Assembly (NCBI GenBank): GCA_037577475.1
Contig: CM075189.1
Coordinates: forward strand, 36,251,254-36,315,253
Length of the DNA stretch: 64,000 nucleotides
Source of the DNA: Chaunax sp. Z400
Taxonomy: Eukaryota; Chordata; Actinopteri; Lophiiformes; Chaunacidae
Direction of reading: 5' to 3'
The notes under the pieces were generated by a model. The model searched no databases. It was not told the origin of the DNA and worked only from the letters and a program-made list of their open reading frames with translations. Shown here piece by piece: positions 13,122 to 25,900 of this stretch (within the stretch, counting starts at the first letter, position 1; the number at the start of each line of letters is the position of its first letter). Made by a program: the position numbers and the translations under genes.

Positions 13122-14528
13122 TCACTGCCTCAGCTGGAAGAGATGTGTGTGCTTCATGGTCTGCAGTCTTCGTATTTCCATGGCAACAACCTCCTTGCCC
13201 TCCTCCAATGTCTGCTCAGAGGAGGGTATGTTGTCAACAGGAAGCTTTTCATTCTTCCTCCCCTGGATCAGATTCTTTTTTGCCTCTAAACATGAAAATA
13301 ACAGAAGGAGGCGATGTTAGAGTCTGAGTCATACATGGACGTTTAAAATGTAGCTGCATCCTTTTCAGTACGACCAACAGTTCCTTAAACTTTAATCCGA
13401 AACACCAGAGAAACGTGACCGATGTAAAAACATGGCTTTGGTGTTGTTGTGCTTGCCTTTGGGTTGATATTTGAGCTGGAGCTCTTCTACCCGTAGCTGC
13501 AGTTTGAACTTGTCACTCTGAGCCTGAAGCACAGAAAACACACGAACAATACAAAGTGTGTCAGAAACTTGCTCCCTGTAGGTTTGACAGAACAGACTAT
13601 AAAGTTAACATGGTCACTGCTCATGCAGACAGCTCAGTGTTTTGCTGCTGATTCCGTTTGGATCAGCTCAAACACACTCAGACCTACAGTTAACTAAACA
13701 ACACTGTCCTTTCCTGCTTTATAAATCTGTGCTATCTCTTTGCACTTTGCTACTTCAGAATACAAACATGCATGTTTTCAGAACCCTTTATTGTGTGGAA
13801 GCATTGGTACTGTTGTGTTTCTGTGTGACCAGGAGATGCAGGGTTTACAGACCTGTTTGAGCTGCCGCTCAGATGAGTAGAGCTTCCTCTCCAGCTCCAA
13901 AGCTCTCTGACAAAGATTTCATCCTTTGCAGGGAAAGTTCATCTCCGAGACGCTCTGCATCCTTACTGAGGACAGACAGAGCTTCACTCAACATGGACCA
14001 CATGCACAAAGAAACCATCACAACACTGCATGCAAAACGTGAACTGATGAAATATCTTAAATCACAGCAATGTTTACTTCTTTCTTGTCTGACTAGATTT
14101 GTCTTCATCAGGTAGTTTTACGTTATTTCATATCATTTTCATCTCTTTACATATTCAGAACAGAAATGTGTGAATCCTATGATCCATGACAACCTTTAAT
14201 AAAAGTCAGGCTGTGTGTTGTTTATTAGAAGACATTGTTAACATTTTCATTATTGGCTTAAATTAATTTCTGTCTTATCAAACCAATCTCATTTTTAGGT
14301 CGGGATCGAGCTGCATCAGAGTGGCTATCTGGACCTGCACAACACAAACACATCCTCGCTGCTGTTCAAGTCCCAAACAACGGACCGCGTTTCTATGTGC
14401 ATGTCTTATTCCAGTACCTTCATGCGCTGCAGCTGCTGTTTGCTGAAGACCTGTTGTTTCTGCAGTGACTGATACTGAACCTTCATACTGATGAGCTGTC
14501 TCTCCATCACAGCGCGCTTATCCTCCAG
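13122..14528 (-). CDS. spdl1: Spindly (SPDL1/CCDC99), C-terminal half, with frame lesion
   Basis: Spindly is the coiled-coil adaptor that recruits dynein/dynactin to kinetochores through the RZZ complex. Minus-strand exons: 14528-14418 (LEDKRAVMERQLISMKVQYQ, then QRMK), from 14334 to an unclear end near 14300 (VQIATLMQL), 13965-13853 (AERLGDELSLQRMKS, then ALELERKLYSSERQLKQ), 13523-13457 (DKFKLQLRVEELQLKYQPK) and 13285-13122 (GRKNEKLPVDNIPSSEQ, to a stop). Order and spacing follow vertebrate Spindly. Exon 13965-13853 changes frame in its middle, and the 13457 exon uses a GC donor. The 5' half and the segment between VQIATL and AERLGDE were not found. The final exon lacks the CAAX-type farnesylation end known for Spindly, so the stop at 13124-13122 may belong to intron read-through. 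Confidence 0.85.
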
Positions 14529-14703
14529 CTGCCAAACAAAAAGGAAATATATGCACACTGACTTTTACAGTTCATTTCCTTGAGCTTGTTGCTGTGTAAC
14601 ATTGGAGTTATTGTCAATTGAAAGACTTTGAGAGACTGGCTCCAACAGATTAGCATACATGTATTTACCTCCACCAGGGAAATTATGTTTTCACTGATGT
14701 TTA

Positions 14704-14938
14704 GGGGCAGCTGTGGCTCAGGGGGTAGAGCGGTCGTTCACGGAACAAAAGGTCAGTGGTTCGATCCTCAGCCCCTGCAAGTCCACAAGCTGAAGTATCC
14801 TTGAGCAAGATACTGAACCCCAATTTGCTCCCCGGGCGCCGCGTGTAGTGGCAGCCCACTGCTCCTCAGGGATGGGTCAAATGCAGAGAAAGAATTTCCC
14901 CATGTGGGACTAATAAAGGTATCATTATTATTATTATG
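14704..14938 (+). mobile_element. tRNA-derived SINE with LINE-like tail
   Basis: A-box context GGCAGCTGTGGCTCAGGGGG and B box GGTTCGATCCT are well kept. These are followed by TATCCTTGAGCAAGATACTG and the 3' end GAATTTCCCCATGTGGGACT plus AATAAAGGTATC and a TTA run. Complete head, body and tail make this the best-preserved copy in the window. Confidence 0.85.
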
Positions 14939-16593
14939 TTTGTTTGTCTGGCTGTTAGCAGCATTACACTAAAATTACCCGATGGATTTTCATGAAACCT
15001 GGTGGGAAGGTTGGACATGTGGGAGAAAATAAAAAAAATGTTCCACTTACTTTTAACTAGCTTTTTTCACCAATTCCTGAGGTATATGACCTACTGAGAG
15101 CCCTTCTAGTTTCATTATGTGTTTTCTTGATGCTTCCAAGACATTTGACAGAATTAATCATGAAAAAATGGTAATAAATTGTTTGTAAGAGACGTTGCAA
15201 GTATACTCTTAGGATATTGGTCCTCTGGTAAGTCCATCAGATAATGAGTTATCTGTCCCACTTCACATTTATTGATGGTGTTCCTCAGGGTGGAATTTTG
15301 TCTCATAGTGTCGATAGATGACCTACTGAAATAACTAAATGGTTGAAACACAGGCTGTCTTGTTGGAAACTGTGTTATCACTTTATTTGCTGGCGATCTG
15401 CTCATTTTAAGTCCATATAAATGTTCAGTGAAGATGTAATGTTTTAAAGTTTGTGTCATGAGAGGTTGTGTCATACAAGGGACACATTCCCTCCTGGTGT
15501 CAGCAACAAGGACTACAACCCATCACGTCCATTAAAAGACTACAAACCCCACAGTCTTCCAGGCAGGCAGGACAATGGTTGCTGCCCAGCTGAACCATAT
15601 GAGCTAATTGCTCTAGCCAGAGAGCTGGAAAGTGAAGTGACAGTGTGTGTGAGGCAGAGATGATGACTGAGGTGTACAGAGAGGAACAGGCGTCTGTTAT
15701 GTTAAAAAGAATAAGATAGAAAACTAGAGTTTGGATTTAAATGGCTGTTCTGTTTTTGCTGCCTTTTGACTGCAAAAATGAAGTTGATGTGTTACGAGAG
15801 GACAGAATACATGTAATTTAAGCTGGAAAACAACACCTCGCTGTCTTTTTACTGCACCCAAACTTTAAAAGCTTCAAGAGAATCACATGATCACTTAATC
15901 ACATGAAGGTTAGCTACTTTCTCCAACTTCCTCCTTCACTCTGACTCTGTCCAGAGACTGGTAACACAGAGCCGGGTTGGTGGTTAGCAAGGTAACTCCA
16001 AGTTACCCGTGGTGTTCAGTGTTCAGATGCTGGTTCATTTCTAACGGGGTACATCACCATGGTAACTTATGCTGCACACCTAACCTGAGAAATCAACACA
16101 TACAAAAGCATCGCCTTATCAACTGACTGGAAAATGACATCATCATTCACAGAAGATCCCAGAGCTCCATGTTCAGACTGTGAGGTGTACTCCTATGTGG
16201 AGGCCCCGCCCTGTCTTCTTCTTCTTTTTGTTTACTTCTGTCAAAACCATTTCACTGTGTCTTTGTATCGTGTATTTGCTTTACTTATAAGACATGAAAG
16301 TTAGTAGATTCTAGATCATGGCGATCATTGAGGGTGAGAAGTGTCCATCATTCCACAATCAATTCATTTTGAGTATACTGTACTTACAGTATACTGGGTT
16401 TTGGCTTAGTAGTAAGAACACTTATAGACTCAAACTGGTCACTTTGAGTATGGAAGTATGTGATTTGGGACACAGCTTATGTTTAGTCTCAATATACCCC
16501 AATAAATATGACATCATTTAGGATTTTCATTGTCTCTGAGTTGAATACAGCTACAGGTATAAACCTGATGGGTTCTGTTAGCATCAGTTTGTC
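14939..16593. other. no gene recognised
   Basis: The missing 5' exons of spdl1 would be expected here on the minus strand. I found no peptide match. Short frames at 15154-15663 have no recognisable domain. Confidence 0.45.
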
Positions 16594-16700
16594 TCACTCA
16601 TCATCATCATCATCTTCAGGAGCGTTTGAGACTTCCAGCTTCAGAAATGGTTCAATCAAAAATTCAAAAGCTTCCATGTGTCCAGTTGGAGCTCCAGGAC
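16594..16700 (-). CDS. possible terminal exon with acidic tail (unrecognised)
   Basis: On the minus strand an AG at 16702-16701 is followed by an open frame reading GAPTGHMEAFEFLIEPFLKL and then EVSNAPEDDDDDE before a TGA at 16596-16594. It has plausible amino-acid composition, and the acidic tail is coded by a short GAT repeat. No partner exon was found, and piwil1 ends only about 215 bases upstream in the same direction. It could be a chance frame or a displaced exon of an unknown gene. I do not assign a function. Confidence 0.22.
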
Positions 16701-16829
16701 CTTTACATGAGGACAGTAGAAGGATCAGAATGAATGGCTGAGTGTTCACTGCTGGTGTGTCTACAACCCCACAATGTGCTTTACCTCTAAAGATGAAGAC
16801 ACAGTTTTAAGCAAACAAAAACATTCAGC

Positions 16830-16835
16830 TTTAAT
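16830..16835 (-). promoter_or_regulatory. putative poly(A) signal of piwil1 (ATTAAA)
   Basis: ATTAAA on the minus strand about 80 bases after the piwil1 stop codon. This is the second most common vertebrate polyadenylation hexamer, and the distance suits a short 3' UTR. Confidence 0.45.
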
Positions 16836-16914
16836 TAGAACAAAAAACATTCAAAACATTGAACAACAAAATGAACCTTAACGTAACTTAAACTGAACCA
16901 AATACTAAAAGTGC

Positions 16915-19900
16915 TCAAAGATAGAAGAGCAGGTCGTCCAGCTTGACGTTGGGCTCCCTGTGGATGCTCTGACCCACGAGGAAAGCCAACTTGTGGGCGT
17001 ACTGGCAGGGAGCGGGCACTCTGACGACCGCCTAAAGCATCAGAGAAAATAGAGTCAACTCACAAATCACACCGACCTTTATTACCTCTGCCAACGAGGT
17101 CATTTTCACCCGTGTGTTTGTTTGTTGTTCTGTCAGCAGGATTATCTGAACGTTACGAACCAAATGTCATTAGAGTTTATGGAGGGGCTGGGCTGGAGCC
17201 AGGCACAAATCCATTAAACAATGGTGTCGATCCAGATCTAGATCCTGATCCAGAACCAGGAATCTTCTTTTTCTTTTTCATAAATATGTTGAAAAGTAAT
17301 CTTCCAATCATAAAGAGAGAATCCAGCTAAGGGAACCTCTGACCGACTAGAACCTGATCCAGATGTGAATATGATGAACTGTCATCAGAACCGATACATC
17401 ATACATCATCATCGTGTAGTTGAGATCATATGGATTCAGAACAATCATTTCACACTTAGTTTCCATGCGTAGCTAATGAAGCATGAAAATGTCACAACAA
17501 TTGTGACGTTATTGATACCAGAATTGTGTTTTCAGTTTTCACTAGAATACGGCTCTCTCGTTGGGGGTATGTGCTCTGCTCTTTATGCTGAACATGGCGT
17601 TGGCCTACCTGCCAGTTGAAGTACATGTGGCACAGCTTGAGGGTGAGCCGCTGCATGTGGTCAGGCTTCAGTCCGCTGGTGTCGAACACGACGTTGTAGT
17701 GGGTCGGGGAGACGCATCCATTGCGGACAGCCTGGCTCACGATGTAGAAGTCATACCTGCAAACCAGGGCTGCAGCGGTTAACCACCACTACCAGATTTT
17801 ACTTGCCATTATAAGGCGTATTAGCCTAAGCAGCTAATGACTTTCCACAGATCTGATGGTTCCAGAAGGTCTGGTTCGTCCCCATTTACAACTATTTCTA
17901 CACAGATCTGATTATAAGGGTTCAGATTAAGACTTTCCATGTTCTTTTAATTGAAACAAGAACCTCTGAACACCTGCCTCCCTCCCTCAGGACAATGCTA
18001 ACTACAAGAAGCTAAAAACTTACCACTCTGGACGGGTGACCTCTGAGTCAATGACGGTGCCGGGGGGGGGGGGGGGGGGGGTTGGTCACCTTGCCGTGCA
18101 AGCGGGCGAAGAACCTGGTGGCGATGCGCTTCTTCACCACCACCACACTCAGCTTGGGCCTAAATGAGCAGATAGAGAACCTCCATCAGGTGGGTGAGCT
18201 TCCAAACTATGACCATTAACATCAGCTGGTGGGTTACCAACATGTCATCCTCAGATCAGAGGTTCATAGAGCTGAGTCTGTTACCAACATGTCATCCTCA
18301 GATCAGAGGTTCATAGAGCTGAGTCTGTTACCAACATGTCATCCTCAGATCAGAGGTTCATAGAGCTGAGTCTGTTACCAACATGTCATCCTCAGATCAG
18401 AGGTTCCTAGAGCTGAGTCTGTTACCAACATGTCATCCTCAGATCAGAGGTTCATAGAGCTGAGTCTGTTACCAACATGTCATCCTCAGATCAGAGGTTC
18501 ATAGAGCTGAGTCTGTTACTCGGCTGAAAAGAGTGTCTTGTACTTCTTGCGTTTATAAACTGTGTCTATCTTCACTCCTGATGAAAGGAAATCTCAGCCA
18601 TGTCCACATCCTAAAGAGCACTGCAGATAAAACTCAATCAGCTTTCTTCTGCCACGGTTAGTAAAATCACCATCTTCACTCAGCCGAGGGCTTTTGACTA
18701 AAGAGCACAGTCAAGAAGCTGAATGTGTGTTTCAGTGTTGGCTCATCAACATGGTGTAGTGTGTCTGTTTACAGAAATCACACAGCTTTCAGTGTCAGTT
18801 CATTTTAAAAGGAAATGAAAGCATTCTTTCATTTGTGAACATCCATGTACATTATTTTAGTTTTTACTGTCTGCCCTGACACTATAAGATTATTTACATT
18901 GAACAGGTAGATAATGGTGTCCTAGTGTCGAATACATGTGATGTCACCTTTCAAACAGTCACTCACATGTAGTCCTGTCCCATTTTCTTGATGCAGTCCT
19001 TGATCTGTGCCACCTCATAGTTGACCACGCTGGACAGCTGGCCGTCTCCAACTCCGTCTCGGTACACAATGATGCGCGAAGGCAGGCACTTGTTGAACTT
19101 CAGGTAGTCTCCCAGGGCCCCTGGAAAACAAACACAAAGATGGAAAACTTTACTTACCAATGCTGAGATTCATGTGTATTTAAAAGATCCCCTCCACACA
19201 TGTAGAACAATTCTCTGATGTGTGTTTGATGTGGTTTTTGCATCAAGTATAACTACATTAAAGAACTTAATATGCCGTACTCCTTTTCCCTTTTTAAAAA
19301 TTCCAGAACAAATGAATATGATTTTCATCACAGCAGTTTATCTGTTTGACACAAGCTGCCTCCTACGTCACTGTGGGGTCCCTTCTCAGTCAATGAACAA
19401 CGGAGGCTTTAAGTTTCCACATCACGTTTGTTTACCGAGTACTGGACCAGGATTGGCTCCTAACTATTGCAGAGCGCAGAGAAAATGGACACTTGGACCA
19501 ATGGGCGTGAATACAGGTTCTCCTACAGCGACTCTGCACGTCGTCCTGACCCTTCAGGAACAAGAAGAAAACATTTGACTGGTGGGGACTTTGTAGAGAC
19601 AGAGAGGGGTTTGTGGCACAACTTCACCTCCTTGACACGGAGAAGGGAAAAAGGTCCAAAGGGCAAAAACTCCAGCAACACTTGAAGTATTAGGAACAAC
19701 TTTATTATGATAGACCGACGCGTTTGGGCTTGTGGCCTTCATCGGGGTCATCATAAAACACATTGCAAACAGCATTTAAAAAGGGAATGTATGAAGCAGA
19801 AAAAAATGTAACCAGAAAACTTACCAGTTAAGGCCTGACTCAGTCCATCCATGATTTCTTGACCTTTGTGCTGCAGCACACACTTTGAGTACCACCTGGA

Positions 19901-22900
19901 CACAGAAATGAGAACACAGCTTAGCTGAGATAGGGAGGCCACCATAACAAATACCTGTGCACATGGTGAGCACAAGCTAATTCACAACGGACCAAATTAT
20001 AGCACGTCAACACCGAGGCCTTCATGAGACAGATTCATGTCATGGTTCACAAGTGGACAGCAGTAAGTCCAGGTGTGCAGCAACCATGACACATAAAGGA
20101 CACATGTGACATTCTTTGCATATGGAGCAGGGAGGTGAGATCCGCTGGCTACTTGTGATGGTTCACCAGGACAGATACAAACACCAGGTGTGAACAGGCT
20201 GTCTGCTGGAGAAACTAACCTGCTCATGGTCGGGTTGAGGCTGGCCACCAGCGCTCCGATGGACCTTTTTCCAGCTGTAATGTCATGGTAGCAGTCGATG
20301 CCCACAATCATCAGATGTTTGAGCTGCACAAACAGGTGGGACACGTTAAAATACAACACGTTCTAGTTCTGTGACAAACACCAAATCAGTTTTCATTTTT
20401 GTAAACCTTTGGGTCTTTACCCCGACCTTCTGAACGGACTCAAAACTTTCATGGACACCGTCTGCCTCTCCTGTTCTTCAGCTTTCTACACTGGCTGCAC
20501 TGGTGCACCAGCACATCATTTATGTGCACCAAATGTCATTAGCGTTTGTCAGTTCCCATACCCACAGTGTTTGACAAACCCAAATCATTCTTCTTTGGGT
20601 TTTCTGAAAAAACTAATGATTAAATTCTTTCTTGGATACTGGCCGTGTGTGTAGTACTACAGTATTTATGGATTTATTTTGATTTCTCTTTAAATGTTCT
20701 GTGCTCCCCAGAAAGGGAGGGAGGGAGAGGCATGCTGACTATGGACCATTCATTCTCCATGTGCTTCAAGACACCTCAATCCACCTAAGAACTCGTTTTC
20801 CCATAACACACCTCAACTTTTAAAGAATATAATCAACTAATCAATTGGTGTGTGCATGACTTACGGGGATTTCCACACTCCAGAGCTCTCCTCCCATCTT
20901 ACAAGCCATCTGCAGTACAATCTTGGTAGCCACAGTCATGAGAGCCCCGGCTCGATTCAGAGTACGGGACAGCACACACTGGCTGGGAATGGGGCAGTCC
21001 ACACAGAGGTACTTCTTGACGCTGTCGTACTTGTCCTTCCTGTTGCTGGAGAGGACCACCACCACCTGACAAACACAAATGACTGGTCTCATACGTGGCG
21101 ACAATGCACCGATGAAACAGTAACAAAACTCAAACTTGTGGAGATGAACTGCGTTTCTGTGTTTGTGTTCCATGTATTCAGACACTAACCATCTGTGTTT
21201 GGGGTCCAACATTGTGCTGCAGGGCTCTGAGGAGAGACCCCTGATGATCCTCATACTCGACCTGAATCAAAAGGACAGACTGGTTTATTTTTTAGCTAGC
21301 TGTACAAAATAAAGTGGCAACTGAATTAATTAAATGTTTTCTGAACGATGGTCCACAAATCACACAAATGTGTTGATGCAGACGAAGGGTCAACATTCAG
21401 GGAACCATTGTGACTAATTTCACTTCTCTTATCACAGGCGGTGCAGAAACCCGGTTTTTGACTGAAGGATGTTAAATGTTAGAACTCACATGACAGCTGT
21501 CTGCATGCGGACACCCAGAGGCTCGCTCACTCTATGGAGGGTCTGCAGGAGGGTCTGGGCTTCACCGCTGTTGCGACGGGTGTAAAACAGGATCCAGTTT
21601 TCCAGCGGCGGAGCACTAATCAGAGGCACCCCCCGCATCTCTCTGGCCCAGTCAGCTGTTACGGGGTCGTAGTCATACTGGGCGACACAAATAACTACAT
21701 TAAACTCTTTATTAAGATCACATGAATGAATCTATTTAATTCATTCCATAATAACAAATTTAAGCAACCAGAAGAATCCCATACCGATCTTGGACCCTGG
21801 AAAAGCCTCTCCTGTGGGAGGACTCTGCCGGTCACATTGAGGAGTTCCTTATCAAAGCTGAGTCCCCACTTATCCAACTCGGCCTGAGCATCAGCGTGCC
21901 TGTGAAACAAATTTCAGGATTTAAATTGAAGCTTGGGATTAAACCGCCTGAAGAAGTTGACAGAACAGTTAGCATTTTCACTTCTGTGCATATAAACACA
22001 CTAAATGCAAAAGCTGAGGACAACTTCTAGGTAAAACGGTGAAGAGCCTCGTGATCGATGACAGGAAGGAGGAGGCAGTCATGAAAATGTTTGTTAATGA
22101 TTAAAAAGCCATTTATTTTACTCTAAATTAAATACAGGCAAGGTTTTTAATAAACAGACTCCTTAAATCTTTGAACAGCAGCGCCCTATTGGAACAATTT
22201 AAGAGGTTGTTTTACTCATGATTGTTTCCTATTAAATGAAGAGTTGAGAGAAAGACAGTTCAGGCATCTTCTGCTCATCGTCATGACAAACCAAAGTGAG
22301 TGGGTGAAGTTTCTTCATCCAGATTCTTATCTTCATGTCCTAATTTTACTTTCCTCTGCATCTTAACTGATATTTCAGTTCCAGACACAGAAGGAAATAG
22401 ATACAGATGTCACTGCATTCATTTGCTGCTGCAGTAGAGCAATGGTTGCCCCTGCTGCAAAGGGGGGCTGTTTGCTGCACTTGATAGCGGTACACGCTAG
22501 GTGGCAGCAGAGATCTTAAATCCCGAGTGAACGGTGTAAATGTAATTGCCCAATGCCCAGCAGACAGTCATTCCTTACAGTGATACACCCACAAGCTGTT
22601 TGCCAGTTAAACTCACACATGTGTGAAGCTGTGTATTGTTGTTTACACAACCCCAAACAAGATACAAGTGAGATTTGTATTTTCTTGTTTACTGCCTTCA
22701 GTTTTCACGGATTTGGAGAGAAGAAGCTTTCCAATAAACCAGTAGCAAGAAAGCCGCTCGTGTCTTTGATTGATTGAATTTATTGGGTAAAAATTCATAC
22801 AAACACACAAATATAGATGAATACTGAGGATAACACATAAGGTATAACATGGGATCATTATTTCCAATGATCCCAGCGATCCCAACGAACCAAATGTGGG

Positions 22901-25900
22901 ACAATGTGGGACACATTACCAATACTGAGAAATAGCCTGAAATTTAAAATAATGTCCATCTAACTTACAAAATAAACAATACATTACGCAGGTTACAGGT
23001 TAGGACCGTAGCATGTTTAAAACTTTAACATACTTTTGTTATCGTATTAAGTTTCACTGTACTTATTGTATTGTGTGATAGTCTGCTTGTACTCCTATTT
23101 CTATCCCTATTTCTCTCTATTTCTATAACTTTTGAAAGTAGTTGTTTTTCATGTTTTATCAACAGTGAATCTGACCAAACTCAGCACAATAAAACACAGC
23201 AGACAGGTTGTTGACGTGGGGATCTATTCTTTGAAGTATTCTACTGGTGTTTTAAAAAGGTGTAGATCATGTGGGCATATAATAGTGAGGGCGAGCCCAT
23301 AGTATATCCTAAAAAAGAAAAGTAACACATTTAGATCAAGGAACATTCATGCATTCAAAGTCTGATCCTACCTATATTTTCTCCTACAACAGGTATTAAC
23401 CCATGACTGATATAATATTAAAGTTATTCACACTTGACATGTGGACCCATACACTGAAGATAATAGACCCATATACTAAAAAAAAGCAGTAGGCATTATT
23501 CACATCAAGTCTTCCAACCCTCCTATCCCAAATTAAACGACTGCATTTCATAAAAATGTAGGCATAGAATAAAATATGACGAAACAAAACCTGAAGCCAC
23601 AGAAAAATGTTGTGTGTGTTTTTGTCACTTTGGAGTTGGTCCACTGGTGTTTTTAACTCTAAGGCATCATAGACGGTGACAGGTTTACCTGCGCTTGACC
23701 CATGTGTGTGTAATTGGATTGACAGCCCCACACACAAACCCCGCCCCATGTTGAAAGACCTCCTAGCTTTCCTCACAGCCATTGGATAAAAGCCCGATTT
23801 TGTCCTGATGTGTTGACTTTTCAAAGCTGGAGCTATTCAAAATGCGGGATGCGGGACAAGGGATCAAAATGCTGTGCGGTCCCGCACAAAGCAGGACATC
23901 TAGTCACCCTAACTGTATGTGTGAATTGCTTCTCATTTGTAGTGACACTAGCAGCAATCAGTAAATCATACCTTCCCCACACATTCCACTATTGTCACAC
24001 TAATCCTGGGTGTGGTAAAGAGATCCAAACTGCATACTGTAAGATCCAACTAAATGATAACAAAATAAGGTCTCATTGATTCCAGTCGGTAGCCTGAATC
24101 AAAGCGAACTTTATTTTTACACCATTGGTACTACAGGCTGTCAATTATTATCAAAACCAAAAAAGAAAAACAGAATGTAAGATCCAGTTAGTTTGCTGCC
24201 ATTTCAAATATGTATTATCGACTTCATAACAAAAATACACATCTAGCCTGTGTATCTGCTGTCTCTGGACAAATAGCTTGTTATAACGTTGTTTAAAGGC
24301 TGATTTGTGCATTACAGGGCCGCATCTTGACACATTTCCTCCTTTTGGTGACATATGACACCCGAAACTTATCCCAGAGCAAATACTTTATCAGCGTGGC
24401 CTGGGACAGATCCATGTTGTGTATGTGCTACAGCTTCATCATCCTCGTAACAGATTGGAAGAACAGTACCACTAAATAAAAGAAACCATCTTCCATCTGC
24501 ACTCTAATTGTAAAAGGTGGTCTTTTAATAAAAAACAAAACAAACCCCCCCGCTATCGAACCAGAACCCCAGCCCACAGAGAAGAATACTCTAAAGCATG
24601 TGTGAAGCACACGGTCTCTGTCAGAACAGGAAGACGAAGGAAGGGAAGAGAGAAGAGTGTGCAAGATTAATCATAACCCCCTGTCATTACTGACGTGATC
24701 TGGACGATATCATAAAGTGTCAATTATTATCAAAACGAAAAAAGAAAAACGGAATGTAAGATCCAACTAAATGATGATAATTATGCAATTATTATCTAAA
24801 TGAAACTCACACTGTCACATTGTAATATTAATGGCCTCGCTTATCGCTCACCCTCTCTACGACTACTCTCCCCTCTCCCCCCCAGTCACACTAATCCTGG
24901 GTGTGGAAAAGAGATCGAAATATAATATCAGTTGTGACAAAACACAACACATCAAAAATACATGATTTCCTGACATTGGTCACGTCTTCTGGACGTCCCC
25001 ATTTGAGTAAGAATGGCAGTTTTTTATACGTCTATTTTTGGACGTTATATCAACTTTATCAGTGTGACCTGGAACAGCATATCCAAGTTGTGTATGAGCT
25101 ACAGCTTCATCGTCCTCTGGGAGAACAGTACCACTAAATAAAAGAAACCATCTTCCATCTGCACTGTAATTGTTAAAGGTCGTCTTTTAATATATATTTT
25201 TTAAAAACAACAGTATTGAACCAGCGATTACCCACGCCGCACGCCAGAGCAGAACCCCAGCCAACAGAGAAGAATAGCCCAGAAGACGAAGGAAGGGGAG
25301 AGAGAAGAGTGTGCAGGATTAATCATAATCCACTTTTATTATTTACGTGAACTACTCTACCATCCAAGGACAAACTAGTCATCAGGATTTTCTAGGCCTT
25401 GAACACACTTCTATGCTTCCAAGTGTTGACTGGATGACTGGTCGTACACTGCTGCGTCTGCTCGGGCCCAATCTGAGCTCATTTAAAGGGCTACTGCTGC
25501 ATTTCTGGCCACACGTGAACAGATAAAACAGGATGCATTGATTAAGTAGGCGATCATCCCCTACCTCTGTATATTTGTGACAAATCTTTTGAGGCGTCCC
25601 TCCCTCTGCTCTGGGTTCAGTCTGGTGTGGAAGCCCAAGTCCTTCATGATGTTGAAGTCACATCGCATCTTATCAGTCAAGCCTGTCAAACAACCAGATT
25701 CCATTTGAAGTTGATACCAGACTAAGAGGTTCTGTCACCTAGAACCACAGAACCGTCTTAAGGCCCGTCTACAGATTGTACGCATCAAAACTCTGACATG
25801 ACCCATGTGTGAGAAATAACCTCTTATACTTTTGATACAGATGTTACAAAGGAAGCAATAAATGTCTGTAATGTCAGCAGGTAAAGTGCAGAATAAGATG

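Noticed and set aside
18234..18515. Regular 47-bp repeats as a CRISPR array
   Set aside because: Units are contiguous without spacers, in an intron of a vertebrate gene; it is a minisatellite.
20841..21254. 137-residue minus frame across two piwil1 exons
   Set aside because: It is out of frame at its start and reads through the intron; the true exon frames differ.
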